NCBI GenBank assembly: GCA_018664265.1
Contig: JABJOR010000280.1
Location: 1-8,182 of the forward strand
Reading direction: 5' to 3'
Origin: Rhodospirillales bacterium
Lineage (GTDB): Bacteria; Pseudomonadota; Alphaproteobacteria; Rhodospirillales; Casp-alpha2
Length of the DNA stretch: 8,182 bases
Within the stretch, counting starts at the first letter, position 1. Every line of letters starts with the position of its first letter. The notes under the pieces were generated by a model, which was given only the letters and a program-made list of their open reading frames with translations, did no database searches and had not been told where the DNA came from. The translations under genes and the position numbers were made by a program. Shown here piece by piece: positions 1 through 6,544 of this stretch.

Positions 1-206
1 ATCGTGTCCACCCTAGCACAGACAACTTCAATTGCCGATACATCGGTCCAGTCAATGACCTGCGATGAGACATTTGAGGGGGTATGAAAATCGCGTTGGC
101 TACGCGATAAGCAGATAACCTGCCTGTCTGAGTTACTGCTGAGTTGGCGAAGGAAACGCCCGCCGATCAAACCACTAGCGCCAGTCAAAAGTATTGTTTC
201 AGGCAT
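1..206 (-). CDS. NAD(P)-dependent epimerase/dehydratase family protein, N-terminal part, cut by the window edge
   Basis: The first 68 codons of a minus-strand gene start at an ATG at 206-204 and stay open to the left edge. The product begins MPETILLTGASGLIGGRFLR, and residues 8-15 (TGASGLIG) form the TGxxGxxG dinucleotide-binding loop of extended short-chain dehydrogenases. This is the first beta-alpha unit of a Rossmann fold. The start lies 5 bases after the stop of the upstream cupin epimerase, and only A-rich sequence separates them, so translation is probably coupled. Following rfbF, rfbG and an epimerase, it most likely acts as the 4-keto reductase (or an epimerase) that finishes the CDP-6-deoxyhexose. 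That role is inferred from position; the catalytic YxxxK lies outside the window. The family call is firm, the substrate is not. Confidence 0.85.
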   Translation of the reverse strand, partial: MPETILLTGASGLIGGRFLRQLSSNSDRQVICLSRSQRDFHTPSNVSSQVIDWTDVSAIEVVCARVDT

Positions 207-211
207 TTTTT

Positions 212-655
212 TCAAGACCAGTCATATGGAATAACGGAATTTTTCAAGAACAGTTTTTCAGCTTCTTCAGGGTCGTGTGGAATTGAAGCACAATTGGCCA
301 GTATAGCAGGTTCATCACTTAAACATTTTGAACCCGTCCAGATCATATTAGGCACCGTGACTAATTGATAAATATCAGGATCGCTCCCTAAAATGATTTC
401 CTGAACTTCGCCTTCAGTGGAACTACCTGATCGTAAGTCCACAAGCACCAAGGCAAGTTTACCCTTGATGACAGACAAATTCGTAATCATTTTCTTGTGT
501 CGATTCCAGCCCTTTGCAATACCCGGATTGACCACAGAAAAATATAACTCCCCGAAGTTAACAAAGTTTGGCGAATCTGAACGAAGCATATGATAGACCG
601 CTCCGCGCTCATCATGAATTTGCTTTAGCGGTGTGATGATCACGCCATCAATCAC
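212..655 (-). CDS. short RmlC-like cupin: dTDP-4-dehydrorhamnose 3,5-epimerase family protein
   Basis: This 147-residue protein resembles the short branch of the RmlC sugar-epimerase cupin family. Full RmlC proteins are about 180 residues. Visible hallmarks are DERG at 15-18, the cupin strand around GELYFSVVNPGIAKGW (35-50), H53, the GKLALVLVDLR strand (65-75), NCASIPHDPEE (121-131) and a terminal IPYDW (142-146) typical of the short branch. RmlC epimerises C3 and C5 of 4-keto-6-deoxy sugar nucleotides. Here the substrate is probably the CDP-4-keto-6-deoxyglucose made by RfbG rather than a dTDP sugar, an inference from context. RmlC's catalytic base lies in a GLH motif; the matching position here seems to be N51 (GWNRH). 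The start is GTG, overlapping the rfbG stop by 4 bases (GTGA), with a GGAGG ribosome site at 667-663 seven bases upstream. The call is good at family level; which carbons it epimerises, or whether it is instead an isomerase, is open. Confidence 0.85.
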   Translation of the reverse strand: MIDGVIITPLKQIHDERGAVYHMLRSDSPNFVNFGELYFSVVNPGIAKGWNRHKKMITNLSVIKGKLALVLVDLRSGSSTEGEVQEIILGSDPDIYQLVTVPNMIWTGSKCLSDEPAILANCASIPHDPEEAEKLFLKNSVIPYDWS

Positions 656-1713
656 GTGCCTGCCTCCAAAAATGCAGCAAGCTGTTCTTCGGTTACCTTG
701 ACCGGGTCTTCACCTTCATGGACGCGCTTGTACCACAGCACCGTATTGCTGACGGCGTGATCGAAATCCCAGCGACAACACCAACCCAACTTGGTCTTGG
801 CTTTGTCTGAATTCAGCATCAACAAATTGGCTTCATGAGGGTGAGCGTCACTACGCTCAACCCGCAAACTGCCTGTGCCAAGGATGCTAATGGCGGTTTC
901 GGTCAACTCCTGAACGGTACGGACATTTTCCGAATCAGGGCCAAAGTTCCAGGCTCCGGCGCCATCATCCGGATCATCAAGAATGCGATCCGCCACAGCA
1001 AGATACCCAGAGAGTGGTTCCAAAACATGTTGCCACGGGCGAGTGGAGAGCGGGTTGCGCAGAACAATTTCTTCACCCGCTTGCAGAGCGCGGATACAAT
1101 CCGGGACAATACGGTCGGCGGAAAAATCTCCCCCGCCGATGACATTGCCTGCACGAACAGAAGCCGCACCAAAATTATCACGCCCCATAAAGAATGAGTC
1201 CTGATAACCGGCAAACACCAGTTCGGCAGTAGCCTTTGATGCCGAGTACGGATCATGTCCACCAAGCTCGTCATTTTCACGGTAGCCCCAAATCCATTCT
1301 TTGTTGCGGTAAGCCTTGTCCGATGTAACAAACACCAACGCGCGCAGATCATCATAACCCCGGATGGCATCAAGCAAATTGATCGCCCCGCCAACATTGG
1401 TATCAAACGTTAGCTTTGGCTCATCATAACTCAGGCGAACCAGTGGCTGCGCCGCCAGATGAAAAATCACTTCCGGTTTTGTTGCGGCCAGAACAGATTT
1501 TACGGTCTCGATATTACGGATGTCACCATCATGGTGATCGATACGATCCCGCAGACGAAGTTGGTCAAACAACGGCGCATCCGGTTCCGGCGGCAGGGCA
1601 AAGCCTGAAACTTCTGCGCCCAGAGACAACAACCATGTGCATAGCCAACCTCCTTTGAAACCAGTAGAGCCGGTAACAAGAACACGACGGCCTTTAAAAT
1701 TATTAAAATCCAT
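652..1713 (-). CDS. rfbG: CDP-glucose 4,6-dehydratase
   Basis: This cytoplasmic enzyme converts CDP-D-glucose to CDP-4-keto-6-deoxy-D-glucose, the branch point for CDP-linked 6-deoxy and 3,6-dideoxy sugars. The 353-residue product has the normal length for the family. It is an extended short-chain dehydrogenase with the NAD loop TGSTGFKGGW at 14-23, whose FKGxW ending is characteristic of CDP-glucose dehydratases. Other motifs are HLAAQPLVR at 85-93, TSDK at 130-133, the catalytic pair Y156 and K160 (YSASK), RAGNVIGGGDF at 187-197 and RPWQHV at 225-230. The ATG start lies 6 bases after the rfbF stop, with no strong ribosome site, so coupling to rfbF is likely. Its 3' end overlaps the cupin epimerase. 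Two sampled 60-base stretches are about 57% GC, richer than the radical SAM gene at the right end. Confidence 0.97.
   Translation of the reverse strand: MDFNNFKGRRVLVTGSTGFKGGWLCTWLLSLGAEVSGFALPPEPDAPLFDQLRLRDRIDHHDGDIRNIETVKSVLAATKPEVIFHLAAQPLVRLSYDEPKLTFDTNVGGAINLLDAIRGYDDLRALVFVTSDKAYRNKEWIWGYRENDELGGHDPYSASKATAELVFAGYQDSFFMGRDNFGAASVRAGNVIGGGDFSADRIVPDCIRALQAGEEIVLRNPLSTRPWQHVLEPLSGYLAVADRILDDPDDGAGAWNFGPDSENVRTVQELTETAISILGTGSLRVERSDAHPHEANLLMLNSDKAKTKLGWCCRWDFDHAVSNTVLWYKRVHEGEDPVKVTEEQLAAFLEAGT
663..667 (-). promoter_or_regulatory. Ribosome-binding site of the cupin epimerase gene
   Basis: GGAGG on the minus strand lies within the last codons of rfbG, 7 bases before the GTG at 655-653. 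It decides that the gene starts at this GTG rather than at an internal codon. Confidence 0.75.
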
Positions 1714-1719
1714 AATGGC

Positions 1720-2505
1720 TTACCACTTTACCCAAGGCGCTGTTCCGTCTTCATACAATTCATTGAGCAGCGCATAATCGCGGAAGGTGTCCATGCATTG
1801 CCAAAAACCATCGTGCTTATACATCATCATCTGACCATCGGCGGCAATCTTGCGCATGGGGTCAGCTTCCAGAGTTTCATCTGAGCGATCTGCATCAAGG
1901 TACTTGAAAATTTCTTTATTACAGACAAAGAAACCACCGGAAATACGTCCACCGGTTGCCTGAGGTTTTTCATTGAATTCAACAATGCGGCTTTCGTCAT
2001 TGGTATCAAGTTCACCAAAGCGGCTGGGCGGGCGAACGCCACTGACCGTCATCAGCTTTCCGTGGTTTTTGTGATAGTCAATCAGAGCATTAACATCAAT
2101 ATCACACACACCGTCGCCATAGGTCATCATAAACTCTTCGTCATCACCAATGTAGTGCTCAATACGCTTGATGCGCGATCCGGTCAGGGTATCTTCCCCA
2201 GTTTCCGCCAAAGTCACTTTCCAGTCCAGCTTTTCATGGGCCTTGTCAAAGGTCACTTCACGGCCATTGGCAAAATCAATGGTAAAGTCGCTGATCTGAC
2301 TACGGTAATTCAGGAAAAAATCCTTAATGGTAGGCCCCTTGTATCCCAGGCACAGCACAAATTCGTTGAAGCCATGATGGGCGTAAGAGCGCATGATATG
2401 CCAAATAATAGGGTAATTCCCGACTGGAATCATAGGTTTGGGCAGATCATCGTTAACACCACGAATTCGTGTACCCTTACCCCCACAAAGAATAACGACT
2501 TTCAT
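1720..2505 (-). CDS. rfbF: Glucose-1-phosphate cytidylyltransferase
   Basis: The enzyme makes CDP-glucose from CTP and glucose-1-phosphate, the first committed step toward CDP-deoxysugars, in the cytoplasm. The 261-residue product matches the family length. It is a nucleotidyltransferase of the sugar-phosphate type with the signature loop CGGKGTRIR at 7-15, PKPMIPVGNYPI at 22-33 (catalytic lysine region), YGDGVCDID at 129-137 (metal-binding aspartate), FGEL at 163-166, EKP at 179-181, GGFF at 190-193 and WQCMDT at 235-240. Together these separate it from RmlA and GalU. The ATG start has a good ribosome site, GGGAGA at 2516-2511, five bases upstream. The gene lies directly before rfbG, the standard pairing, and follows a 74-base gap, the longest complete gap between genes in the window. 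Confidence 0.97.
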   Translation of the reverse strand: MKVVILCGGKGTRIRGVNDDLPKPMIPVGNYPIIWHIMRSYAHHGFNEFVLCLGYKGPTIKDFFLNYRSQISDFTIDFANGREVTFDKAHEKLDWKVTLAETGEDTLTGSRIKRIEHYIGDDEEFMMTYGDGVCDIDVNALIDYHKNHGKLMTVSGVRPPSRFGELDTNDESRIVEFNEKPQATGGRISGGFFVCNKEIFKYLDADRSDETLEADPMRKIAADGQMMMYKHDGFWQCMDTFRDYALLNELYEDGTAPWVKW

Positions 2506-2510
2506 TCAAT

Positions 2511-2516
2511 TCTCCC
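2511..2516 (-). promoter_or_regulatory. Ribosome-binding site of rfbF
   Basis: GGGAGA on the minus strand, 5 bases before the rfbF ATG. It is one of the clearer Shine-Dalgarno sequences in the window and fixes the rfbF start. Confidence 0.7.
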
Positions 2517-2522
2517 TATAAA

Positions 2523-2551
2523 TATTTACCGCACCGTTGGAATAATGCCAA
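2523..2551 (-). promoter_or_regulatory. Weak candidate sigma-70-type promoter before rfbF
   Basis: In the 74-base gap before rfbF the minus strand reads TTGGCA (2551-2546), then 17 bases, then TAAATA (2528-2523). The -35 box matches consensus at 5 of 6 positions and the -10 box at only 3 of 6. The spacing is ideal, and the site would place the start of transcription just upstream of the rfbF ribosome site. It could give rfbF and the downstream sugar genes expression independent of the radical SAM genes. Such matches also arise by chance in AT-rich gaps. Confidence 0.22.
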
Positions 2552-2579
2552 CTTAACGTAAGACAAAAATGTTAAAACT

Positions 2580-3491
2580 TTAGGATATTTTCCTTACACC
2601 CAGCCGCTTTACCGCACAATATGTCAAATATATTAAAGCGTAGAGTGGTTGATGCAAGATTGCAGATACCAACTGGCGAAATGCCATAGACCATTGTTTA
2701 TCTGCTGCAAGGGCCATACCATACTGCAAAGTTCTCTTGGTAATATTTCGTTTGCCAAGCCTCAGTGATGGAACAGAGGCCCCCTTGATCCGGGTAATTT
2801 CTTTTGCCACGCGAGCGGCATCATATGATCGTGCAATACTAAGTTTTGCAATGGTTGACGACTGATTGATATGTTGCCGCAGCTTAATAGTCACTTTAGG
2901 TTGGACAGCAATTTTCCAATTGAACTTTAACAACCTTATGATCAAACCTAAATCACAGCCATAGCTATACTCTAGCGGATACCCCCCGGATTGATCCGTA
3001 GCGTACCGACGAAACATGCACGCGGAATGCGCGATTGGATTGGAGACCTGCATTGCATCAATCAGTTCTTGCTGGTTTTCTGGTGGGCGACCCTCACCGA
3101 TTTTCTTACCCTGTCCGTCAATGAGATCATACCACCCGCTAACCAATCCAAGCGAGTCATCATCATCAAGAACCTTACTCTGATCTTTTAATCTTTCAGG
3201 TAGAGACAGGTCGTCGGCATCCTGCACAGCGACATACTCACCTCTGGCCTGCGATAAGGCCAGCCTAAGCCCCACACCTATCTCACCGTGGCTTTCGGGA
3301 GAGATAATTCGAATACGAGGATCGTCATATTCATCAAGTACATTCTGGGTGCCATCTGTTGAGCAATTGTTGACAATGATCATTTCCCAATCGCTAAAGT
3401 TTTGCGCCATGACACAATCAAGAGTCTCACGCAAAAACTCTTCACCGTTGAATACAGACATAATGACAGAAATTTTAGGTGCCACCGTCAA
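2580..3491 (-). CDS. Family 2 glycosyltransferase
   Basis: This 303-residue protein has a GT-A fold N-terminal domain: KISVIMSVFNGEEFL at 6-20 (first nucleotide-binding strand), NNCSTDGT at 41-48, and the metal-binding DxD motif DAD at 91-93 inside VQDADDLSLPER. HSACMFRR at 155-162 and CDLGLIIRLL at 179-188 correspond to the acceptor side. It should transfer a sugar from a nucleotide donor to a growing glycan at the cytoplasmic face of the inner membrane. Residues 273-295 are hydrophobic and could bind the membrane, but I see no certain transmembrane helix. The longest frame starts at TTG (3491-3489), overlapping the previous stop by 4 bases. The GTG at 3485-3483 gives a more typical start (MAPKISVIMS) with a GGGA about 8 bases upstream and is equally likely. 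Donor and linkage cannot be predicted. The sugar made by rfbF/rfbG is one possible donor. Confidence 0.93.
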   Translation of the reverse strand: MTVAPKISVIMSVFNGEEFLRETLDCVMAQNFSDWEMIIVNNCSTDGTQNVLDEYDDPRIRIISPESHGEIGVGLRLALSQARGEYVAVQDADDLSLPERLKDQSKVLDDDDSLGLVSGWYDLIDGQGKKIGEGRPPENQQELIDAMQVSNPIAHSACMFRRYATDQSGGYPLEYSYGCDLGLIIRLLKFNWKIAVQPKVTIKLRQHINQSSTIAKLSIARSYDAARVAKEITRIKGASVPSLRLGKRNITKRTLQYGMALAADKQWSMAFRQLVSAILHQPLYALIYLTYCAVKRLGVRKIS

Positions 3492-5326
3492 TTTCCCAAC
3501 ACAGCCTTCACAATCGCATCTTCATCAACTTCGGCAAGAATACCGCCAATGCTTCGATCCCGCTTTTCAACATCTTCTGATAAAAGTAACTTTTGCAGAA
3601 CCACCTGGAGTTCTGCCTCATTCGCAGCATGGATGGTAAGGTGATCAGGTATTTTATCGGCGCTGATAGTTCCCCCCAGCGGTACATACACCGCAGGGAC
3701 CCCTTGTAAAATAGCATCAATCGCTGCACCAGAACCATTGTACAAAAGCACGCTGGCATCCGGTAGAAGATCCTGAATTCCAGCATTACTAAACTCTACT
3801 CTTTTGGCTACAGAACCGGCAATTTTCTTCACAAAGCTTTCTACTCTTGCCTTAAAATCATTGCTGACGACAGGGTGAAAATTAACGACGAGCCTTACCT
3901 CTGGCAACGCTCTCAAAGCCAAGGCCGCCTTTCCCACAAGATCAAGCGCTTCATCAAGATCAATAGATGTCCCAGCAAGGACAATTCCATTTTTCTGTGA
4001 TGTGCTTTTTGTGGTCATCTTTTCAGCCGTAGACAAGGCAGTCTCGTACCTTAAACTGCCCCCCATACTCAGTCGCTCTAATGGAAATTTTCTTGATTCA
4101 AACAGTCTGAAAAAATAACTCCCCATAGTGATCATTTGGTCAGGTAGCCGTTTGCTTTCTATGTCTGCTTCTGAGGGGAAAAGACTGATAAATCTTGCAG
4201 AAATCGGTGCATGCTGATAGGCAACCACGCGTGTCTCAGGTAAATATTCTCGCATGCCAGTTAGAAAAGCTCGCTCCCACCCCTGGCGCTCATATGGGTG
4301 TACAATGACCTTCGGTTTAATTCCATGATCAACAAGAAACTTTCCAATTTCTCTATATCCATATGCCGATGTTGGTCGTGTACTTTGTAAATCTTTGTAA
4401 CGCTCTAATTCAAGAATTGGCGATAAATTCAAGCCGGCAATAATGACATCCTTTTTCAGTCGCCGGTTCATTTTCCAGGATGTCCATGCCCCGCGAAGGA
4501 CGGCACCCAGAGATTTTGTGTCACAGGTCAGCAATACCGGGTCAAATGCGCTGGCAACATTTTTCACTATTTTGGTATAATCCTGTGTCCAGCCAAGAGG
4601 ATTCGCAATAAACCCAACCTTTAAACCAGCATTGCGCAATACTTGCGGCATCCGGGTAAGATGACCAAATTGGCTATTTTGTTTATTGGATTGAAATGTC
4701 TGCTCTCCAGCCCATCCAAAAATGAGAACCTCACAATCTCTCAGTTTCTTCAAGGGAAGAGGGCAATTTCTTCGTATTGGCTTCAAAATCCTGGATTCAC
4801 GCCAATACTGTCTGATCATGGAGAGACGCGAATGAAGTCCGGCAAAAATACGAGACGGGGTACGAGGTTTAACCCGGCATTCCAGCATTACTCCATTCCT
4901 GAGGGCTGTCTGGCTAAATGCCCATGCTAAATTATCACTCTCCACTATAAATAAATGACGACCGCCAGATGCCAGAATATCCTGGGCAACAAGATAGCTA
5001 GCAGCATTACGCTGTAGATCAGTTGCATAAGGGCTAGAGTCTCCAATTAAACTTGCGCCCCAGGCAAATCGATCGTCTTCACTGCCTAAAATTTGCTCAT
5101 CGATATTCAGTAACTGGTGCTCAATTCGATCAGCAGCATCGTCCAGTTTAGAGCCAAGTTCACCAACCGTAACTGTAGCAGGTAGCTTTTCTATCAGGTC
5201 CAAACGTGGCTCTACATTGCTGCATAGAAACCAAACTGTAAGATCACCCGCAACTGAAAAATCTTTGACCACTTCGAGCGTTGAAGAAACCAAAGCGGTA
5301 ACGCATCCACAATTTTGTGTTTTCAA
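3488..5326 (-). CDS. Surface carbohydrate biosynthesis protein, LIC13510/TIGR04326-like, probable GT-B transferase
   Basis: This large soluble-looking protein has 612 residues. From memory its second half resembles the LIC13510-type surface carbohydrate family (TIGR04326) found in O-antigen loci. Visible features are VIVHPYERQGWERAF at 340-354, AYQHAPIS at 369-376, LPDQMITMG at 394-402, GGSLRYE at 422-428, then a GT-B-like C-terminal domain with a VVNFHP strand (480-485) and YNGSGAAIDAILQGVPAVYV at 529-548. The last motif looks like the nucleotide-sugar site of GT-B or CDP-glycerol-transferase-like enzymes. Residues 1-200 are not recognised. No signal peptide is visible. No ATG lies near the 5' end: an in-frame TAG at 5335-5333 limits the gene, and the first usable start is TTG at 5326-5324, without a clear ribosome site. 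Alternatives are TTG at codon 12 and GTG at codon 19. It ends in a 4-base overlap with the glycosyltransferase gene, so the two probably act together. The transferred group is unknown. Confidence 0.8.
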   Translation of the reverse strand: MKTQNCGCVTALVSSTLEVVKDFSVAGDLTVWFLCSNVEPRLDLIEKLPATVTVGELGSKLDDAADRIEHQLLNIDEQILGSEDDRFAWGASLIGDSSPYATDLQRNAASYLVAQDILASGGRHLFIVESDNLAWAFSQTALRNGVMLECRVKPRTPSRIFAGLHSRLSMIRQYWRESRILKPIRRNCPLPLKKLRDCEVLIFGWAGEQTFQSNKQNSQFGHLTRMPQVLRNAGLKVGFIANPLGWTQDYTKIVKNVASAFDPVLLTCDTKSLGAVLRGAWTSWKMNRRLKKDVIIAGLNLSPILELERYKDLQSTRPTSAYGYREIGKFLVDHGIKPKVIVHPYERQGWERAFLTGMREYLPETRVVAYQHAPISARFISLFPSEADIESKRLPDQMITMGSYFFRLFESRKFPLERLSMGGSLRYETALSTAEKMTTKSTSQKNGIVLAGTSIDLDEALDLVGKAALALRALPEVRLVVNFHPVVSNDFKARVESFVKKIAGSVAKRVEFSNAGIQDLLPDASVLLYNGSGAAIDAILQGVPAVYVPLGGTISADKIPDHLTIHAANEAELQVVLQKLLLSEDVEKRDRSIGGILAEVDEDAIVKAVLGN

Positions 5327-5367
5327 ATCAGTCTACTCAGATTTCTATTTGGGCGGTCAGCGAGGAA

Positions 5368-6510
5368 TTAAATCAGTGAACAGTTTTTGCAGGGAAGCAG
5401 CCCATTGCGGCGATTATCCAGATGTGCCTGGCGGAGCTTCTGATAAGCCGCGCCGATCCAAATATCACTAAGCGAGGACTCAACTATATTTCCTGTGGAA
5501 AGAGTGGACAAATAATCCACATCGCAAGGATTCACACGCCCATCCCACCAGACAAATGTGCGGCGCCATAAATCTGAACACGCGTCAGATACATTGGTTG
5601 CATCGGCATCATAAACACTAACCCACGGATTATAGTCTACGAAAGCAACCTGATCCACATAGTCGTTCCAGAACTTTTCAATCTCACCAAAGTCTTGCTT
5701 ATCAGAAAAATCCACGCCCGAAACACGGGTTATTGTTCTTGAATTAGGGTAGTGCTTCGCCCTGATTTCAGCAAACATCCGAATGTTCTCTAAAACTCTG
5801 TCCAGACGACCATTCACTCTGAGCTTGGCATACAATTCTTCATCAGCTGCATCAGCTGAAAAGACAACAGTATTGGGCTCTGCCGCCAGGAGGGCGTGGG
5901 CTTTTGCCTCATCCAGATACCATGCATTGGTATTGATCTTGAACCCCAAAAACTTGCCAGAAACGTATTCCAGCATCTTTACTATGTCTTTGCATAAAAG
6001 CGGCTCGCCGCGCGAAGCAAGCGTCACGGCCTCAACCTCTCCCTCTATTTGATCAACAACTGCCTTAAATGTATCCAGCGTCATCCGGCCTTTATGCCCG
6101 GCTTTGCGATCCGTAAGTTTGGGGTCAACCTGGTAGCAGAATACACAACGGTAGTTACATACAGATGTCGGCTCTATCTGTACGCAGGGTGGATATGCAT
6201 CAATCTCTTTAACAACGGGAAATACGTCATACCGAAACCGGTAAAAAAGATAGTTTGGTAATTCCTCATCTGTTACACGCCGAATTTCTTCCACGACGTG
6301 AGGGCGCAACCAGAAACCGTCAGAACTTTCATCTGAGTTTGCCAATAACCCCGTGCATGCACGTTTCAGAATATCGCGACGGTGCTCATCCAGCGACAAT
6401 TCAGATAATCGATTTTGCAAGGCCTGAATTCTTGCCAGAATGGTCGTGACATCACTGTCGACACCAGACAATCCAGCAAAGCTGTTGTCCTTAATATAGG
6501 TTGGTTGCAT
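5368..6510 (-). CDS. Radical SAM protein with C-terminal SPASM-like domain
   Basis: The 380-residue protein carries the radical SAM cluster motif CxxxCxxC as C118, C122 and C125 (in SVCNYRCVFCYQ), followed by SRGEP at 166-170, the SAM amino-group contact. The C-terminus has the SPASM pattern: WWDGRVNPCDVDY (321-333), GNIVESSLSDIW (340-351), LR at 359-360 and PCKNC at 373-377. C311, C329, C374 and C377 could hold one auxiliary 4Fe-4S cluster, fewer cysteines than a full SPASM domain. About 108 residues precede the radical SAM core; residues 20-50 look helical and the stretch is not recognised. SPASM proteins modify peptides, enzymes or small molecules. No peptide precursor is seen here, and the polysaccharide neighbours suggest a sugar, lipid or glycan substrate (inference). 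The ATG at 6510-6508 is the only start before the core; its ribosome site is weak. It lies 34 bases downstream of the cobalamin-binding radical SAM gene. Confidence 0.92.
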   Translation of the reverse strand: MQPTYIKDNSFAGLSGVDSDVTTILARIQALQNRLSELSLDEHRRDILKRACTGLLANSDESSDGFWLRPHVVEEIRRVTDEELPNYLFYRFRYDVFPVVKEIDAYPPCVQIEPTSVCNYRCVFCYQVDPKLTDRKAGHKGRMTLDTFKAVVDQIEGEVEAVTLASRGEPLLCKDIVKMLEYVSGKFLGFKINTNAWYLDEAKAHALLAAEPNTVVFSADAADEELYAKLRVNGRLDRVLENIRMFAEIRAKHYPNSRTITRVSGVDFSDKQDFGEIEKFWNDYVDQVAFVDYNPWVSVYDADATNVSDACSDLWRRTFVWWDGRVNPCDVDYLSTLSTGNIVESSLSDIWIGAAYQKLRQAHLDNRRNGLLPCKNCSLI

Positions 6511-6544
6511 CGTGTGGTTTTACTTTGTTCTATGTTTGAATAAT

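Noticed and set aside
144..368. Plus-strand small open frame across the cupin/reductase junction
   Set aside because: It is antisense to the C-terminus of the cupin epimerase and the N-terminus of the reductase, both of which are supported by motifs.
903..1406. 167-codon minus-strand open frame inside rfbG
   Set aside because: It lies entirely within the strongly supported rfbG gene in another frame, and its translation shows no recognisable domain.
2536..2552. Inverted repeat GTTGG-7 bases-CCAAC as a transcription terminator after the glycosyltransferase gene
   Set aside because: The stem has only 5 pairs and on the minus strand it is followed by GGTGCGG rather than a T-run, so it does not look like an intrinsic terminator.
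2062..2556. 164-codon plus-strand open frame opposite rfbF
   Set aside because: It is antisense to rfbF, whose motifs are clear; the translation has no domain and no convincing ribosome site.
3349..3644. Two overlapping plus-strand small open frames at the junction of the glycosyltransferase and the LIC13510-like gene
   Set aside because: They are antisense to two coding genes and their translations have no recognisable features.
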